Assembly (NCBI RefSeq): GCF_032397745.1 | Contig: NZ_CP135921.1 | Coordinates: 6,064,501 to 6,128,500, forward strand | Length of the DNA stretch: 64,000 nucleotides | DNA from: Bradyrhizobium prioriisuperbiae | Lineage (GTDB): Bacteria > Pseudomonadota > Alphaproteobacteria > Rhizobiales > Xanthobacteraceae | Direction: 5' to 3' | Part shown: one piece after another, positions 26,800 through 35,500 of the stretch | Layout: every line of letters starts with the position of its first letter | Position numbering within the stretch: position 1 is the stretch's first letter | Made by a program: the position numbers and the translations under genes | Notes under the pieces: model-generated | What the model was told of the DNA's origin: nothing | The model's input: only the letters and a program-made list of their open reading frames with translations | Databases searched by the model: none

Positions 26800-27988
26800 A
26801 CAACCCGCTTCCGCAATCAGCGGCCGGAAGCTCAGTATTGTCGGCGTGGTGGTCGGCATTGGCCTGATTGTCGTGGTCGTGACCGGCATCGTGGCTCGCG
26901 AGAAGGGCGATGCGCATCTGCGCGAGTGGACCGAGACCCAGTCGATTCCGACCGTCGCGGTCGCCCCACCGGGCAGCAAGACGCTGACCCCGGCACTCAA
27001 CTTGCCCGGACGGCTCGAGGCTTACTCCCGCGCGCCGATTTTCGCGCGCGTCAGCGGTTATGTGACCAGTTGGAAAGTGGACATCGGCGCGCGCGTGAAG
27101 TCCGGCGATCTCCTGGCTGAGATCGAAGCCCCGGATCTCGACCAGCAGTTGCTGCAGGCCCGCGCCGATCTTGCGAATGCGCAGGCCGCGGCCAAGCTCT
27201 CGGAAGCAACCTTGAAACGCCGGCAAACCCTGCTGACGCAGAATTTCGCATCACAGCAGGACGTCGACGAGCGCACCGCCGACCTGAACAGCAAGAACGC
27301 GCTGGTCAAGTCCGGCCAGGCCAATGTCGACCGGCTGGAAGCGCTGGCTGCCTACAAGCGGCTGACGGCGCCGTTCGACGGCATCGTCACCGCGCGTGAT
27401 ACCGACGTCGGCGCCCTGATCAACGCCGGCAACGGTGGTGCCGCGATGTTCGTGATTTCGGACATCAAGAAGCTGCGCGTCTATGTCAACGTTCCGCAGA
27501 ATTATGTGCCGTCCATCAAGATCGGCACCAAGGGCTCTATCACCGTTCCGGAATATCCGGAGCGCGCGTTCCAGGCGGTGGTGGAATCCTCATCCCAGGC
27601 CGTCGATGTGTCGTCGGGTACCACCCGCATGCAGCTCGGTGTCGAGAACGACAAGGGCGAGCTCTTGCCCGGCAGCTACAGCAATGTGCGGCTGGATCTG
27701 TCACGCGACGTGCAACCGCTGCACATTCCGGCCAGCGCATTGATCTTCGACCAGAACGGCCTGCGTGTCGCCACCGTCGGCGCGAACGATCGCGTGCTGT
27801 TCAAGAAGGTGACGATCGCGCGCGATCTCGGCCGCGAGATCGAGATCGCAACGGGACTTGCCGCCGACGACCGGGTGATCCTGACGCCGCCGGACGGATT
27901 GGCCGACAACGATCAGGTGCGCATCGCTGGCGCGCCACAACGCAAGAACGTTCCGACAGCGTCCGCTGCGCAGGATGGCAAGAGCTGA
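26789..27988 (+). CDS. RND efflux periplasmic adaptor (membrane fusion protein)
   Basis: A 399-residue HlyD/AcrA-type adaptor. It has one N-terminal TM anchor (LSIVGVVVGIGLIVVVVTGIV), a biotinyl-lipoyl half motif (ARVSGYVTSWKVDIGARVKSGDLLAEIE), a coiled-coil hairpin (about 130-200) and beta-barrel and membrane-proximal domains (AAYKRLTAPFDGIVTARDTDVGALI). Its position after the pump is the reverse of the usual adaptor-first order. It links the pump to an outer-membrane channel encoded elsewhere. Confidence 0.9.
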   Translation: MPPEQPASAISGRKLSIVGVVVGIGLIVVVVTGIVAREKGDAHLREWTETQSIPTVAVAPPGSKTLTPALNLPGRLEAYSRAPIFARVSGYVTSWKVDIGARVKSGDLLAEIEAPDLDQQLLQARADLANAQAAAKLSEATLKRRQTLLTQNFASQQDVDERTADLNSKNALVKSGQANVDRLEALAAYKRLTAPFDGIVTARDTDVGALINAGNGGAAMFVISDIKKLRVYVNVPQNYVPSIKIGTKGSITVPEYPERAFQAVVESSSQAVDVSSGTTRMQLGVENDKGELLPGSYSNVRLDLSRDVQPLHIPASALIFDQNGLRVATVGANDRVLFKKVTIARDLGREIEIATGLAADDRVILTPPDGLADNDQVRIAGAPQRKNVPTASAAQDGKS

Positions 27989-27993
27989 CGTCT

Positions 27994-28022
27994 GCGGCGG
28001 TCCGCTGATATCGGGCCGCCGC
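27994..28022. terminator. Terminator between convergent genes
   Basis: GCGGCGGTCC (27994-28003) and GGGCCGCCGC (28013-28022) pair over 10 bp with one G-T wobble and a 9-base loop, in the 44-base gap between the adaptor stop and the epimerase stop. Confidence 0.6.
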
Positions 28023-28032
28023 CATGACGTCA

Positions 28033-28941
28033 TTAGCGGTCCAAATTCCCCTGGTTCTGATCTGCCAAGGTGTCCTGGATCATCGTTTCGAGGCTGCTGG
28101 CGCGGACGCCGAGGAGTCGCTCGGTATCATCCGCGTCGACCAGCAGCGGTTTGTCGAACAGGTAGGACATCTCGATGGCTTCCCTGAAGCCAAGTCCTTC
28201 CAGTTCGATCGATGTGAGCCGGCGCAGTTCAGGCGCTTCGCGGTTGAGGGCAATTGCGAACTTTCCAATCAGCTCGCGGATTGACGCGTTCTGCGTTGGC
28301 ACATGAAACGCATGCCCCCATGGCCCGGTATAGTGCGCGGCCGCCACCAGCGTCTTCGCGGTGTCCCTGGTAAACGACCAGGCGTGGAGCGCGTCTGGAT
28401 CCCCCGGAAACTGGACCGCTTCATTCCTAAGAAGGGAGGGCAATGCAAGCAGCGAAAAATACGTGACCGCTCCCCGGCCCAGATAGTCGCTGGCCCGGAC
28501 CTCGACGGCAGGAACGTTCGATCGGACAGCACGCTGCCACATCACGTTTCGAACCGCGCCCTTTCTCGTGGTCGGATCCGGCGTCAGGTCTGGTCGAAGG
28601 GGGATTGTGGCGTTTTCACCATAGGCGTACAGATTGCCGAGAATGACGATCTTGGCGCCCACCGCCTCGGCGGCCTTGACTGTCCCGTCCATGATCGGAA
28701 AGAAGTCCGTCGGCCATCGGTGGTAGGCGGCCATGGCGCACATCAGGATCGCGTCCGCGCCTTTGCTGATCCCAGCCAATTGCATTGCATCGCTGGCATC
28801 TGCCGAAACGGTGCGCACGGAGTTTGTCTCCAGCGAACCTGCGTTCCTGCTGGTCAGAACGACATGGTGTCCTTCTTCCGCAAGAAGGCGTGCTGTCTCA
28901 CGACCGACAGGGCCAGCTCCAACAACGACATAAAAACTCAT
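28033..28941 (-). CDS. NAD-dependent epimerase/dehydratase-like protein
   Basis: A 302-residue extended/atypical SDR. The N-terminal motif is VVVGAGPVGRETARLLAEEGH (a GxGxxG type) and the middle has ILGNLYAYGEN and the typical insert for sugar or nucleotide substrates, but the YxxxK triad is not obvious (the Tyr is in LYAYG, no Lys three residues on). It may bind NAD(P) without standard catalysis. Divergent from the AraC regulator at 29058, which may control it. Substrate unknown. Confidence 0.75.
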   Translation of the reverse strand: MSFYVVVGAGPVGRETARLLAEEGHHVVLTSRNAGSLETNSVRTVSADASDAMQLAGISKGADAILMCAMAAYHRWPTDFFPIMDGTVKAAEAVGAKIVILGNLYAYGENATIPLRPDLTPDPTTRKGAVRNVMWQRAVRSNVPAVEVRASDYLGRGAVTYFSLLALPSLLRNEAVQFPGDPDALHAWSFTRDTAKTLVAAAHYTGPWGHAFHVPTQNASIRELIGKFAIALNREAPELRRLTSIELEGLGFREAIEMSYLFDKPLLVDADDTERLLGVRASSLETMIQDTLADQNQGNLDR

Positions 28942-29057
28942 TTCCGGATCCTCAGCGCTGATTCCAAGAAATCAGCTTTAGCGCTTGGTGCCGTTGAAAT
29001 TCGAGCACGATCCGCCAAATATTGGATACGTTCCGCCAAGAGTTCGAGAAGTAGCCA

Positions 29058-29879
29058 ATGCGTCCTCAGATCGATTCAGCTCCATGGTCGACCGCCGTCA
29101 GTATTGCATCAACGCATGGCGAGCCGGGCTCGCATCCGTTGCCGGCGATCGATGCTCATCGGATCAGAGTGCACCTCAGTCCCGCCACCCGTTCCTTTTG
29201 TCGCGAGACGGGATACCCGGCTCTGCGCGAAGTGGGCGACATCGACCTCATTCCATCCGGAACTGCTGGCGGATTCGATGCGGAGACAGCCTACGAGTCG
29301 CTTGAGATCCGTCTTTCGCCCACGGTACTGGATCGTGTCGCAGCCGAGATCGGGCGCCCCGCAAGTGCCGGGGCGTTTGAAATGCGCCATATGCTGCGCA
29401 ACGACCGAATTTTCTTGTTGGCTCGAGCTCTCGAAAATGACCTCACGGCGAGTTCGCCAAGCGGAATCTTGTATGCCGAGAGCGTCGGCGTCGCGCTGGC
29501 AATTCAGCTGCTCGGCCTGACTGAAGATCCACCCGCGCGTGCGATCCGCCTTTCCCCCAATCAGCTCAAGCGAGTGCTGTCCTATATCGACGCTCACCTG
29601 GATCAGCCTCTCACGCTCGAGACATTGAGCCGGGAGGCTGGCGTCAGCAGTTCGCATCTGCGGACATGGTTCAAGGTGGCCACGGGCCTGACGGTTCATC
29701 GCTACGTTTTGCGGAGAAGAGTGGAGCGGGCGCGTGTGCTCCTGCTTCAAGGAGCTCTAAGACCAAGCGAGGTCGCGCTGGAGGTCGGCTTCGCCCACCA
29801 ATCCCATCTGGCACGATGGATTCGCCGGGAATTCGGTTGCACACCAAATAGCCTGCGTCGAACGCGACCTTCGAGATGA
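29058..29879 (+). CDS. AraC-family transcriptional regulator
   Basis: A 273-residue regulator with the two-HTH AraC domain at the C-terminus: QPLTLETLSREAGVSSSHLR (HTH 1) and LRPSEVALEVGFAHQSHLARW (HTH 2) followed by FGCTPNSLRR. The N-terminal half has no recognised effector domain. Divergent from the epimerase-like gene with 116 bases between start codons. A start upstream (28985) in another frame is not used. GGCGCCC spacing gives no clear ribosome binding site. Confidence 0.88.
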   Translation: MRPQIDSAPWSTAVSIASTHGEPGSHPLPAIDAHRIRVHLSPATRSFCRETGYPALREVGDIDLIPSGTAGGFDAETAYESLEIRLSPTVLDRVAAEIGRPASAGAFEMRHMLRNDRIFLLARALENDLTASSPSGILYAESVGVALAIQLLGLTEDPPARAIRLSPNQLKRVLSYIDAHLDQPLTLETLSREAGVSSSHLRTWFKVATGLTVHRYVLRRRVERARVLLLQGALRPSEVALEVGFAHQSHLARWIRREFGCTPNSLRRTRPSR

Positions 29880-30009
29880 GCGCTGTGTCCGGCATTTTAA
29901 CGATTCTCGACCGGAAACGTTAATCATACCTCTTAAGCTCCGGGAACCGTTTTTGCTGTCTAATCCTCTGCGATGAGTAGCTGAGTACGCGTATCGCTGG
30001 GGTTGGAGT

Positions 30010-31107
30010 ATGTCGTTAGTTGATGGGTCTCTCGGCCGAAGGAATTTGCTTCTGGCGTCCGATCGGGGCGACCGGAGCCGGGAGCTCGAGCAGATTTTGT
30101 CCATGGTCGGCCATGTCGATGTGGTGTCCACGTCGGACATGCCGGAGAAGCCGGCCAAAAGCCTCTCGGGAATCGTGGTCGACATCGACCTGCGCTCGAC
30201 TGAGAGCGTGCAGCGCGTTCGCAACAAGTTAGTCAGCAAGGCGTATCAGTCGATGCCGCGCCTGTTCGTGCTTGCCGATACCCTGCATCACGGCTCGACC
30301 CAGGCTTGGGCTCTCGGTGCCACCGATACGATCCAGCGTCCGTTCGACCCGCAGGCGGTTCTGCGCCGGCTGACCGCGTCATTCGCAGAGACATCCGAGA
30401 AGAGCGAGACGTCCAGTGCCGCCCGCGAAGCGCTGATGCGCGGCGTCGCGGCTGCGCATGCCGCGCTGGTGCGCGTGTTCGAGAAACTGCGTGCAGGCGT
30501 GCCGCTGTCGCCTGATGACGTGATGCAGGAAGAAACCCGCATCCTGAAAGCGCTCAAGCGCTCCTCGATCCGGGAATGGATCCTCGCCGTTCGCAAACAT
30601 CATAACCGCAGCTACCGGCACTGCCTGCTGGTGACCGGCTTTGCCGTCGCCTTCGGCCAGCAGCTCGGCATGCGCGAGGAAGACCAGCGCCGGCTGGCGC
30701 GGGCCGGCCTCATTCACGATGTCGGCAAGGCGTTTATCCCGGTCGCTATCCTGAACAAGGCAAGCGCGTTGAGCGCGACTGAGGAAGAGACCATGCGCGA
30801 GCACACCCGCCGCGGCTTCGATGCGCTCTCGGCGCAGGCAAGTTTCCCGCGCGAGATGCTCGACGTTGTGCTGCATCATCACGAATTGCTCGACGGCACC
30901 GGATATCCAGACCGCCTGCGCAATGGCGAAATCTCGGACATCGTGCGCATCATCACCATTGTCGATATCTTCTCGACCTTTGTGGAGCGGGCCAACCACG
31001 AACCCGAATTCACCCGCGAGAAGGCCTTCTCCACCCTCGAGCACATGAGCGGCAAGGTGGACCAGCAACTGGTGCAGGCCTTCCGCCCGGTCGCGCTGGG
31101 CTCGTGA
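30010..31107 (+). CDS. HD-GYP domain protein with degenerate receiver (probable c-di-GMP phosphodiesterase)
   Basis: A 365-residue protein. Residues 1-125 resemble a receiver domain but lack a clear phospho-Asp pocket; residues about 190-345 form an HD-GYP domain with HDVGK (metal ligands), HHHELLDGTGYP (GYP motif) and IITIVDIFSTFV. HD-GYP proteins hydrolyse c-di-GMP to pGpG or GMP. All core motifs are intact, so activity is likely. GGAG precedes ATG. It lies 188 bases upstream of the orphan pqqA on the same strand; a functional link is not shown. Confidence 0.88.
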   Translation: MSLVDGSLGRRNLLLASDRGDRSRELEQILSMVGHVDVVSTSDMPEKPAKSLSGIVVDIDLRSTESVQRVRNKLVSKAYQSMPRLFVLADTLHHGSTQAWALGATDTIQRPFDPQAVLRRLTASFAETSEKSETSSAAREALMRGVAAAHAALVRVFEKLRAGVPLSPDDVMQEETRILKALKRSSIREWILAVRKHHNRSYRHCLLVTGFAVAFGQQLGMREEDQRRLARAGLIHDVGKAFIPVAILNKASALSATEEETMREHTRRGFDALSAQASFPREMLDVVLHHHELLDGTGYPDRLRNGEISDIVRIITIVDIFSTFVERANHEPEFTREKAFSTLEHMSGKVDQQLVQAFRPVALGS

Positions 31108-31131
31108 ACCTGGGTCGGGTGACCCGTCAGC

Positions 31132-31168
31132 TTTGTCCAAGAGAGAAATTGTTTTGTCCGGGAGAGAA
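31132..31168 (+). promoter_or_regulatory. Direct repeat upstream of pqqA (candidate activator site)
   Basis: TTTGTCCAAGAGAGAA (31132-31147) and TTTGTCCGGGAGAGAA (31153-31168) are 16-base direct repeats matching at 14 positions, with starts 21 bases apart, two helical turns. They lie about 130-165 bases upstream of the pqqA start codon. The layout suits a regulator bound in tandem, such as a LuxR-type response regulator. Confidence 0.5.
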
Positions 31169-31295
31169 GTCTTGGCGATGAGACCCGGTCCGCCGGTGCT
31201 CGTCGCCCGGTCTTCCGCTCTTGCGCGGTATCGGGCGCGGTCCTAGGCTTGATGTCGACGCGGTGTTCGCGTCCAAATCTCTCTTGGAGGATGCA

Positions 31296-31376
31296 ATGGC
31301 CTGGAAGACCCCTAAGGTTGTCGAAGTTCCGGTGGGCATGGAAATCAACATGTACGCCTGCGCAGCGCGCAAATAA
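31296..31376 (+). CDS. pqqA: PqqA, PQQ precursor peptide (orphan copy)
   Basis: A 26-residue peptide, too short for routine gene calls. It starts MAWKTPKVVEVPVGMEINM and ends YACAARK. The Glu16 and Tyr20 that PqqE/PqqD and later enzymes fuse to make pyrroloquinoline quinone are in the conserved spacing ExNMY. TGGAGG lies 5-10 bases upstream. No pqqBCDE genes follow; a hairpin ends the unit at 31411-31438. The biosynthetic operon must be elsewhere, and this would be a separately controlled precursor gene. Confidence 0.88.
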   Translation: MAWKTPKVVEVPVGMEINMYACAARK

Positions 31377-31410
31377 GCAGCCAGATAAGCTGAATCGAAA
31401 CAACTGGCCC

Positions 31411-31438
31411 GGCTCGACAGCAATGCTTGCGTCGAGCC
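31411..31438 (+). terminator. Hairpin terminator after pqqA
   Basis: GGCTCGAC (31411-31418) and GTCGAGCC (31431-31438) form a perfect 8-bp stem with a 12-base loop, 35 bases after the pqqA stop. Confidence 0.6.
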
Positions 31439-31448
31439 GTGGCACGTC

Positions 31449-31501
31449 GTGTTATCACGCTACTACAAGTGATGCTGTGTTATGATGCTACTACAGTGAT
31501 G
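31449..31501. repeat. Two imperfect tandem copies of a 26-base unit
   Basis: GTGTTATCACGCTACTACAA... (31449-31474) is repeated as GTGTTATGATGCTACTACAG... (31477-31501) with 28-base period and three differences. The stretch is AT-rich compared with its surroundings. It lies between pqqA and the 3' end of the response regulator. Function unknown; could be binding sites or replication slippage. Confidence 0.55.
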
Positions 31502-31643
31502 GCGCACACGGCTTAATTTTGATTCGCAAAAAGAAAAACTAATCGAAGCAAAAATCACTTCGAGATCGCTTCCTGATGGAACCGGTGTCTCACTCGCAAG
31601 CCACATTGAGACGCGGGCCGGCGAAAAATCGTTCTTCGCAACC

Positions 31644-32576
31644 TCACTTTCGCGACGCCTTCACAGCCATCGCCGCGGCCGCGGTACGGTTCTCCACCCC
31701 GAGTTTGGCGTAGATCTGCTCCAGGTGTTTGTCGACGGTGCGCGGGCTGAGCCCCAGGATCTGGGCGATGTCCCGGTTGGCCTTGCCTTTGCTGAGCCAC
31801 GCCAGCACTTCGCCTTCGCGAGCAGTCAGGCCCAACTCCTTGCTGAACTGCGCCGGGGTGTCAGGGCTGGTTTCCTTTGCGATCCGCAACAGGAATTCGT
31901 CGGGGCCGAGCTTGCCCATGAACTGCAGCCGAAGCTGGTCGTTCAGGAGCGGGGCGGCCGGCGGCTTGGCGTCGGCCCGTCCGTCCTCGATGTCCCGCAG
32001 CCAATCCGGCAGAGAGGCGGGGAGTGTGACCCGGTCGGATGTCGCCGATCCCAGCAGCTTCTGCGCCTGCGGCGTCGCCCACACCACCTTGCCCTCGCGA
32101 TTGGCCGCAAACAGAAAGCGACCGGAGACGTCGAGTGCCATCCGGGCGCTCTGCGCCAGCCGCGCATTTGCCAGATGCACTCTGATGCGCGCCAGCATTT
32201 CCTGGATCGCGATCGGCTTGGTCACATAGTCGACGCCGCCGGCATCGAGGCCGCGCACGATATGCTCGGTGTCCGCCAATCCCGTCATGAAGATCACGGG
32301 CACATGGCCGAGGCCGGCATCGCCCTTCAGCCGCCGGCAGGTCTCGAAACCGTCCATGCCCGGCATCACCGCGTCGAGCAGGATGATGTCGGGGGTGATC
32401 TGCTCGACGATCCGCATGCCGGCCGCGCCATCGAGCGCGACCATCACAGTCATGCCGGCGGCATCCAGCGCATCGGTCAAGAGCCGCAGCGTTTCCGGCG
32501 AGTCATCGATGACAAGGGCGACGTCGCGCCGTTTCGGATCATGAATCATTGGATTGATGGTACGGGGAATCGACAT
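31644..32576 (-). CDS. LuxR-type response regulator (REC, PAS-like, HTH)
   Basis: A 310-residue response regulator: receiver domain in residues about 18-135 with DD in VIDDSPE, phospho-acceptor Asp in IILLDAVMPGMDG and the conserved Lys in YVTKPIA; a PAS-like middle (MALDVSGRFLFAANREGKVV); and a LuxR HTH (TAREGEVLAWLSKGKANRDI, SPRTVDKHLEQIYAKLGVENR). Its start overlaps the kinase gene (38 bases from the first ATG, 11 from the second), so kinase and regulator form a two-component pair. Likely targets are the amide operon upstream or pqqA downstream. Confidence 0.9.
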   Translation of the reverse strand: MSIPRTINPMIHDPKRRDVALVIDDSPETLRLLTDALDAAGMTVMVALDGAAGMRIVEQITPDIILLDAVMPGMDGFETCRRLKGDAGLGHVPVIFMTGLADTEHIVRGLDAGGVDYVTKPIAIQEMLARIRVHLANARLAQSARMALDVSGRFLFAANREGKVVWATPQAQKLLGSATSDRVTLPASLPDWLRDIEDGRADAKPPAAPLLNDQLRLQFMGKLGPDEFLLRIAKETSPDTPAQFSKELGLTAREGEVLAWLSKGKANRDIAQILGLSPRTVDKHLEQIYAKLGVENRTAAAAMAVKASRK

Positions 32577-35500
32577 CTTGCGAACACAGCATTTTCAGGG
32601 TGGCGGCGTATTGGTTGAAATCGAAATCGTCGACCAATGAACGGATCCGGGTAACGAAGGCGGTGTGCTCAGGATAATCCGCATCCAGCTGATCGAGCTT
32701 GGCCTGGATCGCCCGGACGTGGCCGATCTCGCCGAGGTCGATCAGCTCCTGCATGTCCTGGGTCGACGGCAGCGAGCCGCTGCCCGGCGTCCACACCGGC
32801 TCGGGTTTCTCGCGGCTGTCGTATTGCCAATCAATCTTCAGCAATTGTCCGATTTGCTCCAGCACCCGCGACACGTCGATCGGCTTCATCAGGTAGCCGT
32901 CGTGGAAGGGCTGCGCCAGCGGCATGCCGTGGGCTTCCAGTGCGCTGGCCGAAATCATCAGGATCCGTGCCTGGTGATGCCCGCTGCCGCGCAGCGCTTC
33001 GGCGACGCTCCAGCCGTCCATGCCCGGCATCGAGATGTCGAGCAGGAACAGATCGGGCCGGCAGTGCTGCGCCAGCGCAAGGCAGGAGGGGCCGTCCTGC
33101 GCGCTGAGGATGATGAAGCCGAGCGGGCTCAGCACCTGGCGCAGCAGGTCGCGGTGCGAGGGATCGTCATCGGTGATCAGGATGGTCTTGCGCGGGCCGT
33201 GATATCCGAACACGGGTTTCGCGATCGGAGCGATCCGGGTCGGGTTGGTGACTTCGGACAGCAGGAGTTTGACGCGGAAGGTGCTGCCGGTGCCCACCGT
33301 GCTGGTGACGCGGATGTCGCCCCCCATCACGCCGGCCAGCAGGCGGCTGATGGTGAGCCCAAGGCCCGTTCCGGTGTGCGGCTGCGAGCTGCCGAGCGCG
33401 CCGCGCTCGAACGGCGCGAAAATGCGCTCCAGGTCGTCCGGCTGGATGCCCGGTCCGGTGTCGATGATTTCGAACTCGGCGACCGGGCTGCGGTAATGCA
33501 TCACGAACTGCACGCTGCCGCTGGCCGTGAACTTGATGGCGTTGGAGAGCAGGTTGATCAGGATCTGGCGCAGCCGTTTCTCGTCGGCGAACACCACCGG
33601 TGGCAGATAGCCCGGGCGGCGGAAGACGAAGTCGATGCCCTTGGCGGCGGCCTGCAGCCGGAACATCCCCACGAGCTGGTCGAGGAATTCGCCGAGGCGG
33701 ACCTCGTCGCGGGAGAGATAAAGCCGGCCGGCCTCGATCTTGGAAATGTCGAGGATGCCGTCGATCAGTCCGGAGAGATGGTCGGCGCTCCGGCGCACCA
33801 CACGCACCTGGTCGCGCGGCTTGGTTTCCAGGCTGGAATCCTGTTCCAGCAGTTGCGCATAGCCGCTGATGGCATTGAGTGGCGACCTTAGTTCATGACT
33901 GAGCCCCACCACATAACGGCTTTTGGCGAGGTTGGCGGATTCGGCGACCTCCTTGGCGCGCTGTAGTTCGGCATCGGTGCGCTTGTGGGCATCGATTTCC
34001 TGGATCAGCAGCGTGGTCTGCCGGCGGGTTTCGTCTTCCGCCGCGCGCCGGCTCTGCTGCGCCAGCACGAACAGCCAGGCCACCACGGCGATGATGATGA
34101 CCAGCGCGAAAAACACCTTCCACAGCACGTCGGAGAGCTGCACCGCTTCGGTGGTGATTTCGGTGGATGACTGCAAATAGATCAGTCCCAGTGTCAGCCC
34201 GACCAGGCCGGACGAGATCAGGAACACCCGCAGATAATGCCCGAGCTGGGAGTTGAGATATGCCTGGATACGCTGCGGCAGGATCTTGCCGAGGGAGTCC
34301 GAGATCTGTCCCTGCACGCGGGCGTGCGGCTTGCAGAGGTCGTGGCAGCGCGCATCGAGGGAGCAGCACAGCGAACAGATCGGGCCGGAGTAGGCGGGGC
34401 AGGAGGCCATGTCCTCGGGCTCGAACGAATGCTCACAGATGCAGCAGGGAATCTGCTCCAGGTCCTGCCAGCTCCGCTTCGGCTTGCGCGCGATGTAGTA
34501 TTTGCCGCGCGTCGCCAGCGCGATGGCCGGCGCCGAGACAAAGGCTGCCAATAGCGCCACGAACGGCGACAGTGCTTTCGCGGTCGGTCCGAACAGGCCG
34601 TAGAATGCGCTGACGGAGACGATGGTCGCGATTGCCATGGCGCCGACACCGACCGGATTGATGTCGTAGAGATGCGCGCGCTTGAACTCCATCAATTGTG
34701 GACGCAGCCCCAGCGGTTTGTTGATGACGAGATCCGCCACCAGCGCGCCGACCCAGGCGATCGCCACATTGGAGTAGAGCGCCAGCGTTTGTTCCAGCGC
34801 CTTGTAGACCCCGATCTCCATCAGGAGCACGGCGACCACGACATTGAACACCAGCCAGACCACGCGTCCCGGATGGTTGTGGGTCAGGCGCGAGAAGAAG
34901 TTCGACCAGGCGATCGATCCCGCATATGCATTGGTCACGTTGATCTTGATCTGCGAGAGAATGACGAAGGTGCCGGTCAGCGCCAGCGCCAGGTCGGGCT
35001 GCGACAGCACATATCGGAAGGCCGACAGATACATCTGCGTCGGCTCTGCCGCGTGCTCGGGGGCGATGCCATGACTGAGTGCGAAGAAGGCAAGAAATGA
35101 TCCCGCCAGCAGCTTGATCGCACCGATCACGATCCAGCCGGGGCCGGCGCTGAGCAGCGCCACCCACCATGACGTCTTTGAGGTGCGGCGATCGCGCGGC
35201 AGGAAACGCAGGAAGTCGACCTGTTCGCCGATCTGCGCCACCAGCGAAAACACCACCGACGCCGCCGTGCCGAACAGCAGCAGGTCGAGATGGCCGGCCG
35301 GATTGCCATGCTCGCCGGTGAACTGTGTCCAGGCGACAAAGGAGTCGCGGTTACCGTAGGCGATCGCCGCGAACGGCAGGATATGCAGGATGACCCACAG
35401 CGGCTGGGTCCAGAGCTGGAAGCGGCTGATCAGCGTGATGCCGTGGGTCACCAGCGGGATGATCACCACGGCGCTGACCAGATATCCGATCGGGCGGGGG

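Noticed and set aside
29921..29939. Possible CtrA box (TTAA...TTAA) upstream of the HD-GYP gene
   Set aside because: The spacer is 9 bases; CtrA sites need 7.
31249..31485. 78-codon plus-strand frame overlapping pqqA
   Set aside because: Different phase from the clear pqqA gene; no homology features.
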